Source of the DNA: Pseudodonghicola flavimaris
GTDB taxonomy: Bacteria; Pseudomonadota; Alphaproteobacteria; Rhodobacterales; Rhodobacteraceae
Direction of reading: 5' to 3'
NCBI RefSeq assembly: GCF_030164425.1
Contig: NZ_JASNJD010000007.1
Span: 215,484 to 279,483 of the forward strand
DNA length: 64,000 bases
Part shown: positions 52,782 to 60,727 of the stretch, one piece after another
Layout: every line of letters begins with the position of its first letter
Position numbering within the stretch: the stretch's first letter is position 1
Notes under the pieces: generated by a model
The model's database searches: none
Told to the model about the DNA's origin: nothing
What the model saw: the letters and a program-made list of their open reading frames with translations, nothing else
Program-made: the position numbers and the translations under genes

Positions 52782-53426
52782 GTGAGCATTCGGACAGCAG
52801 AAAGCATATTCGATGCACTGATCGCCCGGATCGTCGCCGGAGACATGCGCCCGGGGGAGCCGCTGGTTGAACAGGCCCTGGCCGAGCAGTTCGGCGTGTC
52901 GCGCACCCCCGTCCGCGAGGCGCTGCACCGGCTCGAACAGGCGGGCCTGGCCGAACGCGGGCTCCGGCGCGCCTTTTTCGTGCGCAAGATGAAGGCCGAG
53001 GATCTGGCCGAGCTGTTCGAAGCCGCCGGCGAGGTGGAAAGCGTGCTGGCCGCCCTCGCGGCCCACAGGATGAGCGAAATCGAACGTCATACACTTTCGG
53101 CGATCCTCAGCGAGGGCGATGCCTGCGGCGACGATCCCAGGGCCTATGGCGAAATCAACACCCGGTTTCACGAGACCATCAAGACCGGCGCGCATAACGC
53201 GATCCTGGCGGCGACGCTGGACGACTTGAACCTGCGCACCCAAGCCTGGCGCGTGGCGAATTTCCAGGAGAACCAGCGCCGTCTCGCCACCTCCCGCGCC
53301 GAGCACCGTTCCATCGCCGAGGCGATTCTGGCGCGCGACGCCGACGAGGCGCGGCGCCGGATGTGCAGCCATGTCGCCTCCTCCTACATCGTCGCGGCCG
53401 ATCTGCTGGCCCGGCGCAATCTGTGA
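52782..53426 (+). CDS. GntR family regulator, FCD (FadR) type
   Basis: A 214-residue regulator. The N-terminal winged helix (about 5-70) has the diagnostic LAEQFGVSRTPVREALHRLE. The C-terminal all-helical FCD domain has the metal/ligand His residues in NTRFHETI and AEHRSIAEAI, and CSHVASSY. These proteins respond to small carboxylates. The start is GTG at 52782; no in-frame ATG upstream fits. AGGA lies about ten bases before it. Its palindrome partner at 52730 suggests autoregulation. Targets may include the GGT gene and the downstream TauE gene. Confidence 0.92.
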   Translation: MSIRTAESIFDALIARIVAGDMRPGEPLVEQALAEQFGVSRTPVREALHRLEQAGLAERGLRRAFFVRKMKAEDLAELFEAAGEVESVLAALAAHRMSEIERHTLSAILSEGDACGDDPRAYGEINTRFHETIKTGAHNAILAATLDDLNLRTQAWRVANFQENQRRLATSRAEHRSIAEAILARDADEARRRMCSHVASSYIVAADLLARRNL

Positions 53427-53477
53427 CCCTTCCCGCGACCCTATCCGCCGTCGCCCCCAATTCCGAGGACCCCCGCC

Positions 53478-54302
53478 ATGCCCGACCTGACGCTGACGCT
53501 TGAACTTCTCGCCGTTCTGATCGTGATCGGCGGCCTTGCCGGGGTGCTGGCCGGCCTGCTGGGGGTCGGTGGCGGCATCGTGCTGGTGCCCGCCTTCTTC
53601 TTCACCTTCCAGACGCTGGGCTACGACGGGCCGCAGATCATGCAGGTCTGCCTCGGCACATCGCTGTCGACGATTATCGTCACCTCGATCCGCTCGGTGC
53701 TGAGCCACAGCCGCAAGGGCGCCGTCGACTGGGACATCCTGAAAAGCTGGGCGCCCGGCATCGTGGTCGGCGCGATTGTCGGCGTGCTCGCCGCCGCCTC
53801 GCTGCGTTCGGTCAGCCTGCAGATGATCTTCGGCGTGCTGGCGCTGGTCATCGGCGCCTACATGGGGCTGGGCCGCAGCGACTGGCGGCTGGCCGAGAGC
53901 ATGCCCAAGGGTGGCCGGCAATATCTGTTCTCGCCGGTGATCGGCTTTCTGTCGGTGCTGATGGGCATCGGCGGCGGCAGCTTCGGCGTGCCCTTCATGA
54001 CCCTGCACAACGTGCCGATCCACCGTGCCGTGGCCACGGCCGCCGGCTTCGGTGTGCTGATCGCCATCCCCTCGGCCATCGGGTTCCTGCTGATGTCGAT
54101 CGACACGGCTTCGCGCCCACCCTATACGCTCGGCGCGGTGAACGGCCCGGCCTTCTTCATCGTCATCGCCATGACGCTGCTGACCGCGCCGATCGGCGTC
54201 CGGCTGGCCCATTCGCTCGATCCCAAGCCGCTCAAGCGGATCTTCGGCCTGTTCCTGGCGCTGGTGGCGCTGAACATGCTGCGCAAGGTGCTGCTAGGCT
54301 GA
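53478..54302 (+). CDS. TauE/SafE family exporter-like permease (second copy)
   Basis: A 274-residue membrane protein with about eight helices. The first helix repeat has GVLAGLLGVGGGIVLVPAFF and the second FLSVLMGIGGGSFGVPFMTL, the two-fold TauE/SafE motif with GGG. It is a different branch from the TauE protein at 9893, which lacks the GVGGG motif. The start at 53478 follows CGAGGACC. The gene lies 51 bases after the GntR gene, so it is likely in that regulon; sulfite, sulfoacetate or another anion are possible substrates. Confidence 0.88.
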   Translation: MPDLTLTLELLAVLIVIGGLAGVLAGLLGVGGGIVLVPAFFFTFQTLGYDGPQIMQVCLGTSLSTIIVTSIRSVLSHSRKGAVDWDILKSWAPGIVVGAIVGVLAAASLRSVSLQMIFGVLALVIGAYMGLGRSDWRLAESMPKGGRQYLFSPVIGFLSVLMGIGGGSFGVPFMTLHNVPIHRAVATAAGFGVLIAIPSAIGFLLMSIDTASRPPYTLGAVNGPAFFIVIAMTLLTAPIGVRLAHSLDPKPLKRIFGLFLALVALNMLRKVLLG

Positions 54303-54414
54303 GCGCCCGCCGGCGCCGGGATCCACCGCGACCGCATCCGGCGCCGCCGAAGATGTTGACCTGCCCTCCGCCAGCCGCCATGCTCGCTTCAGCGCCTGCT
54401 GCGGAGAGGCCGTT

Positions 54415-55053
54415 ATGACAGATCGAAACCTGCTGTTTGCCTGTCTGGCCGTCCTGACCCTCGGGCTGGGCGCGCCGGTCGCGGCGCAAAGCTCGGAGCC
54501 ACGTCCGGGAAGCCCCCCCGGAACCTGCATCGTCACCCGGGTCGACGGCCCGGCAATCGTTTCGGCCCGCGGCGCCGGCGCCCGGCCGGCGGAGATCGGG
54601 CTCGGCCTCGGGCGGAACGCGAAACTGCGCACCCGGGCCGGGGCGCGCGTCACCCTCGCCTGCGCCGGCGGTCTGGAGGTCGTCGTCGGCCCCGACAGCG
54701 AAGTCGATGTCGTCGGGCTGCTGGACGGCGGTAGCCGCCCCTTGGGTCTGCGGCTGATCGACGGGATCGCCGGATTCCTCTTCGCCAGCGAGGACGACCA
54801 CGGCGTACAGGTCCGGACCCCTTCGGCGGTGGCGGCGGTGCGCTCCACCCAATGGGCGATGCAGGTCGACCGCCGGGCCAGCGCCATCTTCACCCGCGAA
54901 GGCACCGTCTTCGTCGTCACCCGCAGCGGCGACACCCGCCTGGGCCCCGGCGAGGGGGTGGATGTCGCGCGCTCCGGCAGGCTCAGACCGGTCACCCGCT
55001 GGGGACAGCCGCGCATCGATCGCCTCGGCGCGCTGCTCGGCCCCGATTGGTAG
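54415..55053 (+). CDS. FecR-domain periplasmic protein
   Basis: A 212-residue secreted protein. A signal peptide of about 25 residues ends near VAAQS. The mature part has FecR-domain landmarks: IVTRVDGPAIVSARGAG, a stretch of alternating strands (RLRTRAGARVTLAC type), TPSAVAAVRSTQWAM, FTREGTVFVV and LGPGEGVDV. FecR-like domains bind other proteins or sense ligands in the periplasm. Its stop overlaps the TTG start of the cyclase gene, so it is almost certainly made together with that protein and may modulate its periplasmic CHASE2 domain. Confidence 0.85.
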   Translation: MTDRNLLFACLAVLTLGLGAPVAAQSSEPRPGSPPGTCIVTRVDGPAIVSARGAGARPAEIGLGLGRNAKLRTRAGARVTLACAGGLEVVVGPDSEVDVVGLLDGGSRPLGLRLIDGIAGFLFASEDDHGVQVRTPSAVAAVRSTQWAMQVDRRASAIFTREGTVFVVTRSGDTRLGPGEGVDVARSGRLRPVTRWGQPRIDRLGALLGPDW

Positions 55054-56903
55054 CCCGCAACCGGTTTCGCCGCGCCCGTCTTCTCACCGGTGCGGTGGTG
55101 CTGCTGGCGAGCCTGCTGATCGGCCTCTGGCATCCCGGCGACCGCAGCAGCTTCTGGCAGGGGATCGAAGGCCGGCTGCTCGACGCCCGGTTCCTCTGGC
55201 GTGGGCCGCTGCCGCCGCCCGAGGGGATCGCCATTCTCGCCTTCGACGATGCCACCATCGCGCAGCAGCAAGCCTTTCCCCCGACCCGCGCCGCGTTGGC
55301 TGCCGCAGTCTCCGCCGCCACGGCGGCGGGCGCGCGGGCCGTCGCGCTGGATGTCCTGCTGCTGGAGCCGCGCACCGGCGATCAGGCGCTCGCCGCTGCC
55401 CTCGCCGCGACCCCGGCGGTTCTGGCCGTGGCCGAGGCCCCCGCCGGCACCCCGCTGCGGCGCCTCAAGGACGGCGGCTTCGATCTGGTGATCGCCACCG
55501 CGCCGCGCGACCCGCTGCCCGCGCTGGCGCCGACGGAACAGCTGAGCGCCACAGCCCGGCTCGGCCATGCGATGCCGGATCAGGATACCGATGGCGCCGT
55601 GCGCCGGTTCGACGCCGCCCGCGCCCTGGCCACCCGGGACGGCCCGCTCTGGTATCCGGCCCTGGCGGTGGCGGCGCTGGCCGCCGCGGATCGCGCCAAC
55701 GATCTGCAGCTGCGGCGAACCGCCGTCGGTGGCCGCCTGACGCTCGGCCCGCGCGGGGTGCCGCTGGATCTCCACGGCGCCCTGCCGCTGCTGTTCTACG
55801 GCCCCTCCGGCACCATCCCGACCTATTCCGTCGCCCGGGCGGCAGAGGTTGATCTGACCGGCAGGATCGTCTTCATCGGCGCCACCGCCACCGGCTTCGG
55901 CGACCGCCACGCCACCCCCTTCGACGCCGCCTTTCCCGGGGTCGAACTGCACGCGACCCTGGCCGCCAACCTGGGCGAAGACCGCCTGCTGCGCCGCGAC
56001 GTGCCGGCCTGGCTCTGGGGCGTGGTGCTGGCGCTGGCGGCGGCGGCGAGCGGTTTTGTCGCCGCCGGGCTGGAGCGGCCCTGGCTGGTGGCGCTGGCAA
56101 CCAGCGCGGTGGCGGCAACCACCGCCGCGGCGCTGCAGCTCGCCTTCGCCGCCGGCTGGTGGCTGGATGCGACCACGGCGCTGCTCTGCCTGCTGCTCGG
56201 CACCGGTGCGGGGACGGTGCTGCGGCTGCTGGAGCATCGCCGGCGGGCGGCCAACCTGGCACTCTATCAATCGCCGCGTTTCGTCGAACAACTGGCCAGC
56301 GCTGCCGATCCCGGCTTCGATCCCGGTGCACGCCCGGCGGTGGTGCTGTTCGTCGATGTGGAAAGCTTCACCAGCTATTCCGAAACTCTCGGCCCCGAGG
56401 CCACCGCCGGCTTTCTGCGGCTGTTTCACGGGCTGGTCGAACAGGCGGTGGATCCGCTGGGCGGCATCATCGCGCATTTCGCCGGCGATGGCGCCATGGT
56501 GGTCTTCGGCCTGCCCGATCCGGGCCCTGAGGATGCGATGAACGCGCTGCGCTTCATCGACGCACTCTTCGCCGCGGTCGCCACCTGCACCGACTGGCCC
56601 GGGCTCGGCCTGCGGGTCGGCGGCCATGCCGGGCCGGTCCAGACCGGGGTGCTCGGCGGCCGCCACCACCGCCAGTTGACGGTGAGCGGCGATGTCGTCA
56701 ACACCGCCAGCCGGCTGCAGGATTTCGCCAAGACCCGCGGCGCCGCCATCGCCCTGTCTGCGGCGCTGCTCCACTCCGGGCCGGAGACCCGGAGCTGGGC
56801 CGCGCGATCCGGCCTCAGCCCTGCGGGGCAGCACCGGCTTCGCGGGCGGCAAACGCCCCTCGACATCTGGACCGGCCCGGTGCCCGGGTCCCGGCAGGGC
56901 TGA
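55047..56903 (+). CDS. CHASE2-domain class III adenylate/guanylate cyclase
   Basis: A 618-residue membrane cyclase. One N-terminal helix (about 11-28) leads to a periplasmic CHASE2 sensor (about 30-315), which includes IAILAFDDATI and IVFIGATATGFGD, the family landmarks. Three more helices (about 322-394) precede the class III cyclase domain (about 430-590). The metal-binding Asp residues are Asp437 in VVLFVDVES and Asp481 in FAGDGAMVVFG; TVSGDVVNTASRLQ is the second catalytic strand pair. A TTG at 55047, overlapping the FecR stop, is the best start, but the site before it is weak. It should make cAMP in response to a periplasmic signal. Confidence 0.88.
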   Translation: MVARNRFRRARLLTGAVVLLASLLIGLWHPGDRSSFWQGIEGRLLDARFLWRGPLPPPEGIAILAFDDATIAQQQAFPPTRAALAAAVSAATAAGARAVALDVLLLEPRTGDQALAAALAATPAVLAVAEAPAGTPLRRLKDGGFDLVIATAPRDPLPALAPTEQLSATARLGHAMPDQDTDGAVRRFDAARALATRDGPLWYPALAVAALAAADRANDLQLRRTAVGGRLTLGPRGVPLDLHGALPLLFYGPSGTIPTYSVARAAEVDLTGRIVFIGATATGFGDRHATPFDAAFPGVELHATLAANLGEDRLLRRDVPAWLWGVVLALAAAASGFVAAGLERPWLVALATSAVAATTAAALQLAFAAGWWLDATTALLCLLLGTGAGTVLRLLEHRRRAANLALYQSPRFVEQLASAADPGFDPGARPAVVLFVDVESFTSYSETLGPEATAGFLRLFHGLVEQAVDPLGGIIAHFAGDGAMVVFGLPDPGPEDAMNALRFIDALFAAVATCTDWPGLGLRVGGHAGPVQTGVLGGRHHRQLTVSGDVVNTASRLQDFAKTRGAAIALSAALLHSGPETRSWAARSGLSPAGQHRLRGRQTPLDIWTGPVPGSRQG

Positions 56904-56991
56904 CCCCCGGCCCGTTTCCGCCCGCCCCAAAACTCCGCTCAACGCAACGGCGGCCTTTGTGATATCCTCCCCCCCGGAGGAGGACCGGGGC

Positions 56992-58722
56992 ATGAGCGAC
57001 CGACAGCACGTCGAGGAGATCGAACGGGTATTGGAAGGCACGCCGACCGGGCGCGACAGTTTCGTCTCCGCCTCTTGGCGGCGCTGTGTCGAACTGTACG
57101 GCATGGACCCGATGCGCCGCGATCCCGCCCATATCGTCACCGAAAGCGAACTGCGCGATCACCGCAAGCAGGCGGAATGGATGATCGGCGCCGCGCGCAC
57201 CAGCCTGCAGAGCCTGTTTCGCCAGGTCGCCGGGCAGAACTATGTGCTGCTGCTGACCGATGCCAAAGGAGTCTGCGTCGACTTTTTCGGCGACGATCTC
57301 TTCGTCGACGACCTGCGAACCGCCGGGCTCTATCTCGGGTCGAACTGGTCCGAGGATCTGGCCGGGACCTGCGGCGTCGGCGCCTGCATCGTCACCCAGG
57401 AACCGGTGACGGTTCATCAGGACGACCATTTCGGCAACGCCCATACCACCCTGAGCTGCACCGCCGCGCCGATCTTCGACAGTCTCGGCGGACTGGCGGC
57501 GGTGCTGGATATCTCGCTGTTGCGGTCGCCGGCGCCAAAGCGCAGCCAGAACCTCGCCATGAGCCTGGTCACCAATGCGGCGCGGCGGGTGGAGATGGCC
57601 AACCTGATGGCCGAGGGGCGCCGCGACTGGATCCTGCGGGTTTCCGACCGGCCGGAATTTCTGGACGTCGACCCGGAAGCGGCGGTCCGGCTGGACGGCT
57701 CCGGCCGCATCCTCGGCTACACCCGGGGCGCCCGGCGGCTGTTCCCCGATGGCGGCGACGTGCTCGGCCGGCGCATCGACGAGGTACTGGATCTGACGGT
57801 GGACGATCTGCCCGACCTGATGCGCGACCGACCGAGCGAGGACCGGATGATCGAGATGCAGGAGGGTGGCGCGCTCTTCGGCCATGCCATCGCCCCGCAG
57901 GCACCACGCACCGCGCCCCGCAGCGCCCGGCGCGGCGGGCCGCTGGCCGGGCTCACCCGCGACGATCCGGCAATGACGGAAACGCTGAACCGTGCCGCGC
58001 GACTGGCGCGAACGGCGGTGCCGCTGCTGATCACCGGTGAGACCGGCACCGGCAAGACCCGGCTGGCGCGGGCGATCCATGTGGTCGGCACGACAAGCGG
58101 CTTCGTCTCGCTGGAAAGCGCCGGGCTGACCCCGGCCGGGCTGCAGGCGGCCTGTTGCGGGGTGAACGGACCGACCACGCTTCTGCTGCGCCGGATCGAA
58201 GACCTGCCGCGCGACACCATGGCCGCCATCAGCGCCCTGCTCGACGGCCGTGGCGATCTGCGGGTCATATCGACCACCTGCGAGGCTCCCGGCGCGCTGC
58301 CGCTGCCCGCCGCGCTGTTCCACCGGCTGGCAGGCGCCACGCTGAGCCTGCCGCCCCTGCGCCTGCGGCAGGACCTCGGCTGGCTGCTGGATCTGCTGCT
58401 GCGCCGCCGCGCGCCCGAGGACATGCGCCTCTCCCCCTCAGCCCGGGCCGAGCTGCTGGGCCGCGACTGGCCCGGCAACCTGAGAGAGCTGGAACAGGTG
58501 CTGGACGTGGCGGTCGCGCTCTGCGAGGGGCGGGTGATCGACCAGCCCGATCTGCCGCCGCCCGTCGCCACCCCCGCCGCTGCCGCCGAGGCGGAGGCAC
58601 CTCTGGAACAGGTGATGGAGGCCTGCGGCTGGAACATGGCGCGGGCGGCGCGGCGCCTGGGCGTCAACCGCTCAACCATCCTGCGCCGCCTGCGCCGCGC
58701 CGGGTTGCACCCCGGCGGCTGA
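56992..58722 (+). CDS. AcoR-like GAF/AAA+/Fis regulator lacking GAFTGA and Walker B acids
   Basis: A 576-residue regulator of the AcoR layout. Residues about 70-190 form a GAF-like sensor (NYVLLLTDAKGVCVDFF, then GTCGVGACIVTQEPV). A PAS-like linker covers 215-290. An AAA+ domain from about 315 has an intact Walker A, GETGTGKT (349-356). The Walker B region reads TTLLLRRIEDLP (395-406), so the usual Asp-Glu is Arg-Arg. Only about 40 residues separate the two motifs, where 65-75 are usual, and no GAFTGA loop is present. WPGNLREL and a Fis helix-turn-helix (about 542-570) remain. It probably cannot open sigma54 promoters. It lies just upstream of the monooxygenase and dehydrogenase genes. Confidence 0.87.
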   Translation: MSDRQHVEEIERVLEGTPTGRDSFVSASWRRCVELYGMDPMRRDPAHIVTESELRDHRKQAEWMIGAARTSLQSLFRQVAGQNYVLLLTDAKGVCVDFFGDDLFVDDLRTAGLYLGSNWSEDLAGTCGVGACIVTQEPVTVHQDDHFGNAHTTLSCTAAPIFDSLGGLAAVLDISLLRSPAPKRSQNLAMSLVTNAARRVEMANLMAEGRRDWILRVSDRPEFLDVDPEAAVRLDGSGRILGYTRGARRLFPDGGDVLGRRIDEVLDLTVDDLPDLMRDRPSEDRMIEMQEGGALFGHAIAPQAPRTAPRSARRGGPLAGLTRDDPAMTETLNRAARLARTAVPLLITGETGTGKTRLARAIHVVGTTSGFVSLESAGLTPAGLQAACCGVNGPTTLLLRRIEDLPRDTMAAISALLDGRGDLRVISTTCEAPGALPLPAALFHRLAGATLSLPPLRLRQDLGWLLDLLLRRRAPEDMRLSPSARAELLGRDWPGNLRELEQVLDVAVALCEGRVIDQPDLPPPVATPAAAAEAEAPLEQVMEACGWNMARAARRLGVNRSTILRRLRRAGLHPGG

Positions 58723-58821
58723 TCCGTTGCAGGGCGTTGCAGCCGCAACATGCCGCAGCGCAGAGCCCATTTTTCGCAGCCCCTGTCCCATCTGCCGATG
58801 GATCGCGCCCCGGACCTGCCG

Positions 58822-58837
58822 CGATACTCCCCTTGCA
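58822..58837 (+). promoter_or_regulatory. Weak sigma54-like promoter upstream of the monooxygenase
   Basis: The -12 element TTGCA (58833-58837) is exact and correctly spaced from CGATAC (58822-58827), which keeps three of six bases of the -24 consensus TGGCAC. The second G of the essential GG is A. Nearby GTTGC (58736-58740) and GCAAC (58745-58749) form a dyad of the TTGC type. This is suggestive only; the match is imperfect. Confidence 0.3.
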
Positions 58838-58860
58838 ACACGCGCAGAGGAGGAGACGCG

Positions 58861-60660
58861 ATGCTCGATTCAACTGTTGTTTCCCGCACGGAGGAGGTGC
58901 TGGAAACGCTCAACGCGGCGCTGGAGGCCGGGGACGCGGCCGCCGCAGCGGCACTCTTCGCCACCGACAGCTATTGGCGCGACCTGGTGGCAGTGACCTG
59001 GAACCTGAAGACCGTCGAGGGGCCGCAGGGCGTCGCCGACATGCTGAGCGCCCAGTTGCCCCACACCCGGCCCGGCACTTTCCGGCTGCAGCAGGGGGAG
59101 GTCCCGTCGGAGGAGGATGGCGTGATCACCGCCTGGATCACCTTCGAAACCGCCGCCGGCCGCGGTTGGGGGCTGATGCGACTGAAGGACAACCGTATCT
59201 GGACCCTGCTGACCGCGCTGCAAGAGCTGAAGGGGTTCGAGGAACCACGCGGCCGTCGCCGTCCGATGGGCGCCGAACACGGCGCCAGCAAGAACCGGAT
59301 GACCTGGAAGGAGAAGCGCGAGGCAGAGGCCGCCTCGCTCGGCTATGACACCCAGCCCTATACGGTGATCGTCGGCGGTGGCCAGGGCGGCATCGCCCTG
59401 GGGGCGCGTCTGCGTCAGCTGGGGGTGCCGACCATCGTGCTGGACAAACACGACCGCCCCGGCGACCAGTGGCGCAGCCGGTACAAGTCGCTCTGCCTGC
59501 ACGACCCGATCTGGTACGATCACCTGCCCTATATCAAGTTCCCCGACAACTGGCCGGTGTTCACCCCCAAGGACAAGGTCGGCGACTGGCTGGAAATGTA
59601 CACCAGGGTGATGGAGATCAACTATTGGACCCGGGCCGAGGTCGAGGCGGCCAGCTTTGATCCGGCCGCCGGCACCTGGACCGTCGAGGTCAACCGCGAT
59701 GGCGAAAAACTGGTGCTGCACCCGACCCAGCTGGTTCTGGCCACCGGCATGTCAGGCAAGCCCAATATCCCCGCCTTCCCCGGCATGGAGACCTTCCGCG
59801 GCAGCATCCAGCATTCGTCGCAACACGAGGGCCCCGACGCCTGGAGCGGCAAGAAGGTCGTCGTGGTCGGCTCCAACAACTCCGCCCATGACATCTGCGC
59901 CGCGCTCTGGGAGGCCGATGCCGATGTCACCATGGTGCAGCGGTCCTCCACCCATATCGTGCGCTCCGACACGCTGATGGAGATCGGCCTGGGCGGGCTC
60001 TATTCCGAAGAGGCGCTGGCCAACGGGGTGACGACGGAAAAGGCCGACATGATCTTCGCCTCCCTGCCCTACAAGATCATGCACGAATTCCAGATCCCGC
60101 TCTATGACCAGATGCGCGCGCGCGATGCGGAGTTCTACGCCGGGCTGGAAAAAGCCGGTTTCGATCTCGACTGGGGCGACGACGGCTCCGGCCTGTTCAT
60201 GAAGTATCTGCGCCGCGGCTCCGGCTATTACATCGATGTCGGCGCCAGCCAGCTGATCATCGACGGCGAGGTGAAGCTGGCCAAGGGCCAGGTCGACCAC
60301 TTCGAGGAAGATGCGGTGGTTCTGGGCGACGGCACCCGGCTTGAAGCCGATCTGGTGGTCCTGGCCACCGGCTACGGCTCGATGAACGGCTGGGCCGCGG
60401 ATCTGATCAGCCAGGAGGTCGCCGACAAGGTCGGCAAGGTCTGGGGGCTGGGCTCCGACACCACCAAGGACCCCGGCCCCTGGGAGGGCGAACAGCGCAA
60501 CATGTGGAAGCCGACACAGCAGGAAAACCTGTGGTTCCACGGCGGCAATCTGCACCAGTCGCGCCACTATTCGCTCTATCTCTCGCTGCAGCTGAAGGCG
60601 CGGATGGAGGGGCTCGATACCCCGGTCTACGGCCTGCAGGAGGTCCACCACCTGTCATGA
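58861..60660 (+). CDS. SnoaL-like/flavin-containing monooxygenase fusion
   Basis: A 599-residue protein. Residues about 1-130 are a SnoaL/NTF2-like cone domain (TEEVLETLNAALEAGDA, FATDSYWRDL, then LKDNRIWTLLTALQEL). From about 165 it is a flavin-containing monooxygenase: FAD motif IVGGGQGGIALG (near 171), RPGDQWRSRYKSL, the NADP motif VVVGSNNSAHDI (near 337) and LVVLATGYG. FMO or Baeyer-Villiger-type enzymes insert oxygen using NADPH; the exact motif for Baeyer-Villiger activity (FxGxxxHxxxW) is not intact, with FRGSIQHSSQHEG in its place. The start at 58861 follows GAGGAGGAG. It lies in one run with the dehydrogenase gene after it. Confidence 0.88.
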   Translation: MLDSTVVSRTEEVLETLNAALEAGDAAAAAALFATDSYWRDLVAVTWNLKTVEGPQGVADMLSAQLPHTRPGTFRLQQGEVPSEEDGVITAWITFETAAGRGWGLMRLKDNRIWTLLTALQELKGFEEPRGRRRPMGAEHGASKNRMTWKEKREAEAASLGYDTQPYTVIVGGGQGGIALGARLRQLGVPTIVLDKHDRPGDQWRSRYKSLCLHDPIWYDHLPYIKFPDNWPVFTPKDKVGDWLEMYTRVMEINYWTRAEVEAASFDPAAGTWTVEVNRDGEKLVLHPTQLVLATGMSGKPNIPAFPGMETFRGSIQHSSQHEGPDAWSGKKVVVVGSNNSAHDICAALWEADADVTMVQRSSTHIVRSDTLMEIGLGGLYSEEALANGVTTEKADMIFASLPYKIMHEFQIPLYDQMRARDAEFYAGLEKAGFDLDWGDDGSGLFMKYLRRGSGYYIDVGASQLIIDGEVKLAKGQVDHFEEDAVVLGDGTRLEADLVVLATGYGSMNGWAADLISQEVADKVGKVWGLGSDTTKDPGPWEGEQRNMWKPTQQENLWFHGGNLHQSRHYSLYLSLQLKARMEGLDTPVYGLQEVHHLS

Positions 60661-60727
60661 CCCGCTCCAGCAGCCGGTCCATCCCCGGGCCGGCTGCCTA
60701 CCCCTTTCGAGATCAGGAGAAAAACAT

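Noticed and set aside
54294..57140. A 948-residue reverse-strand open frame
   Set aside because: It is antisense to the FecR, cyclase and AcoR-like genes, whose motifs are intact. Its composition (Gly/Gln/Arg-rich) marks it as a shadow.
59752..59830. A Baeyer-Villiger fingerprint in the flavin monooxygenase
   Set aside because: The segment FRGSIQHSSQHEG resembles the start of FxGxxxHxxxW, but the Trp is missing at the required place, so Baeyer-Villiger activity is not claimed.
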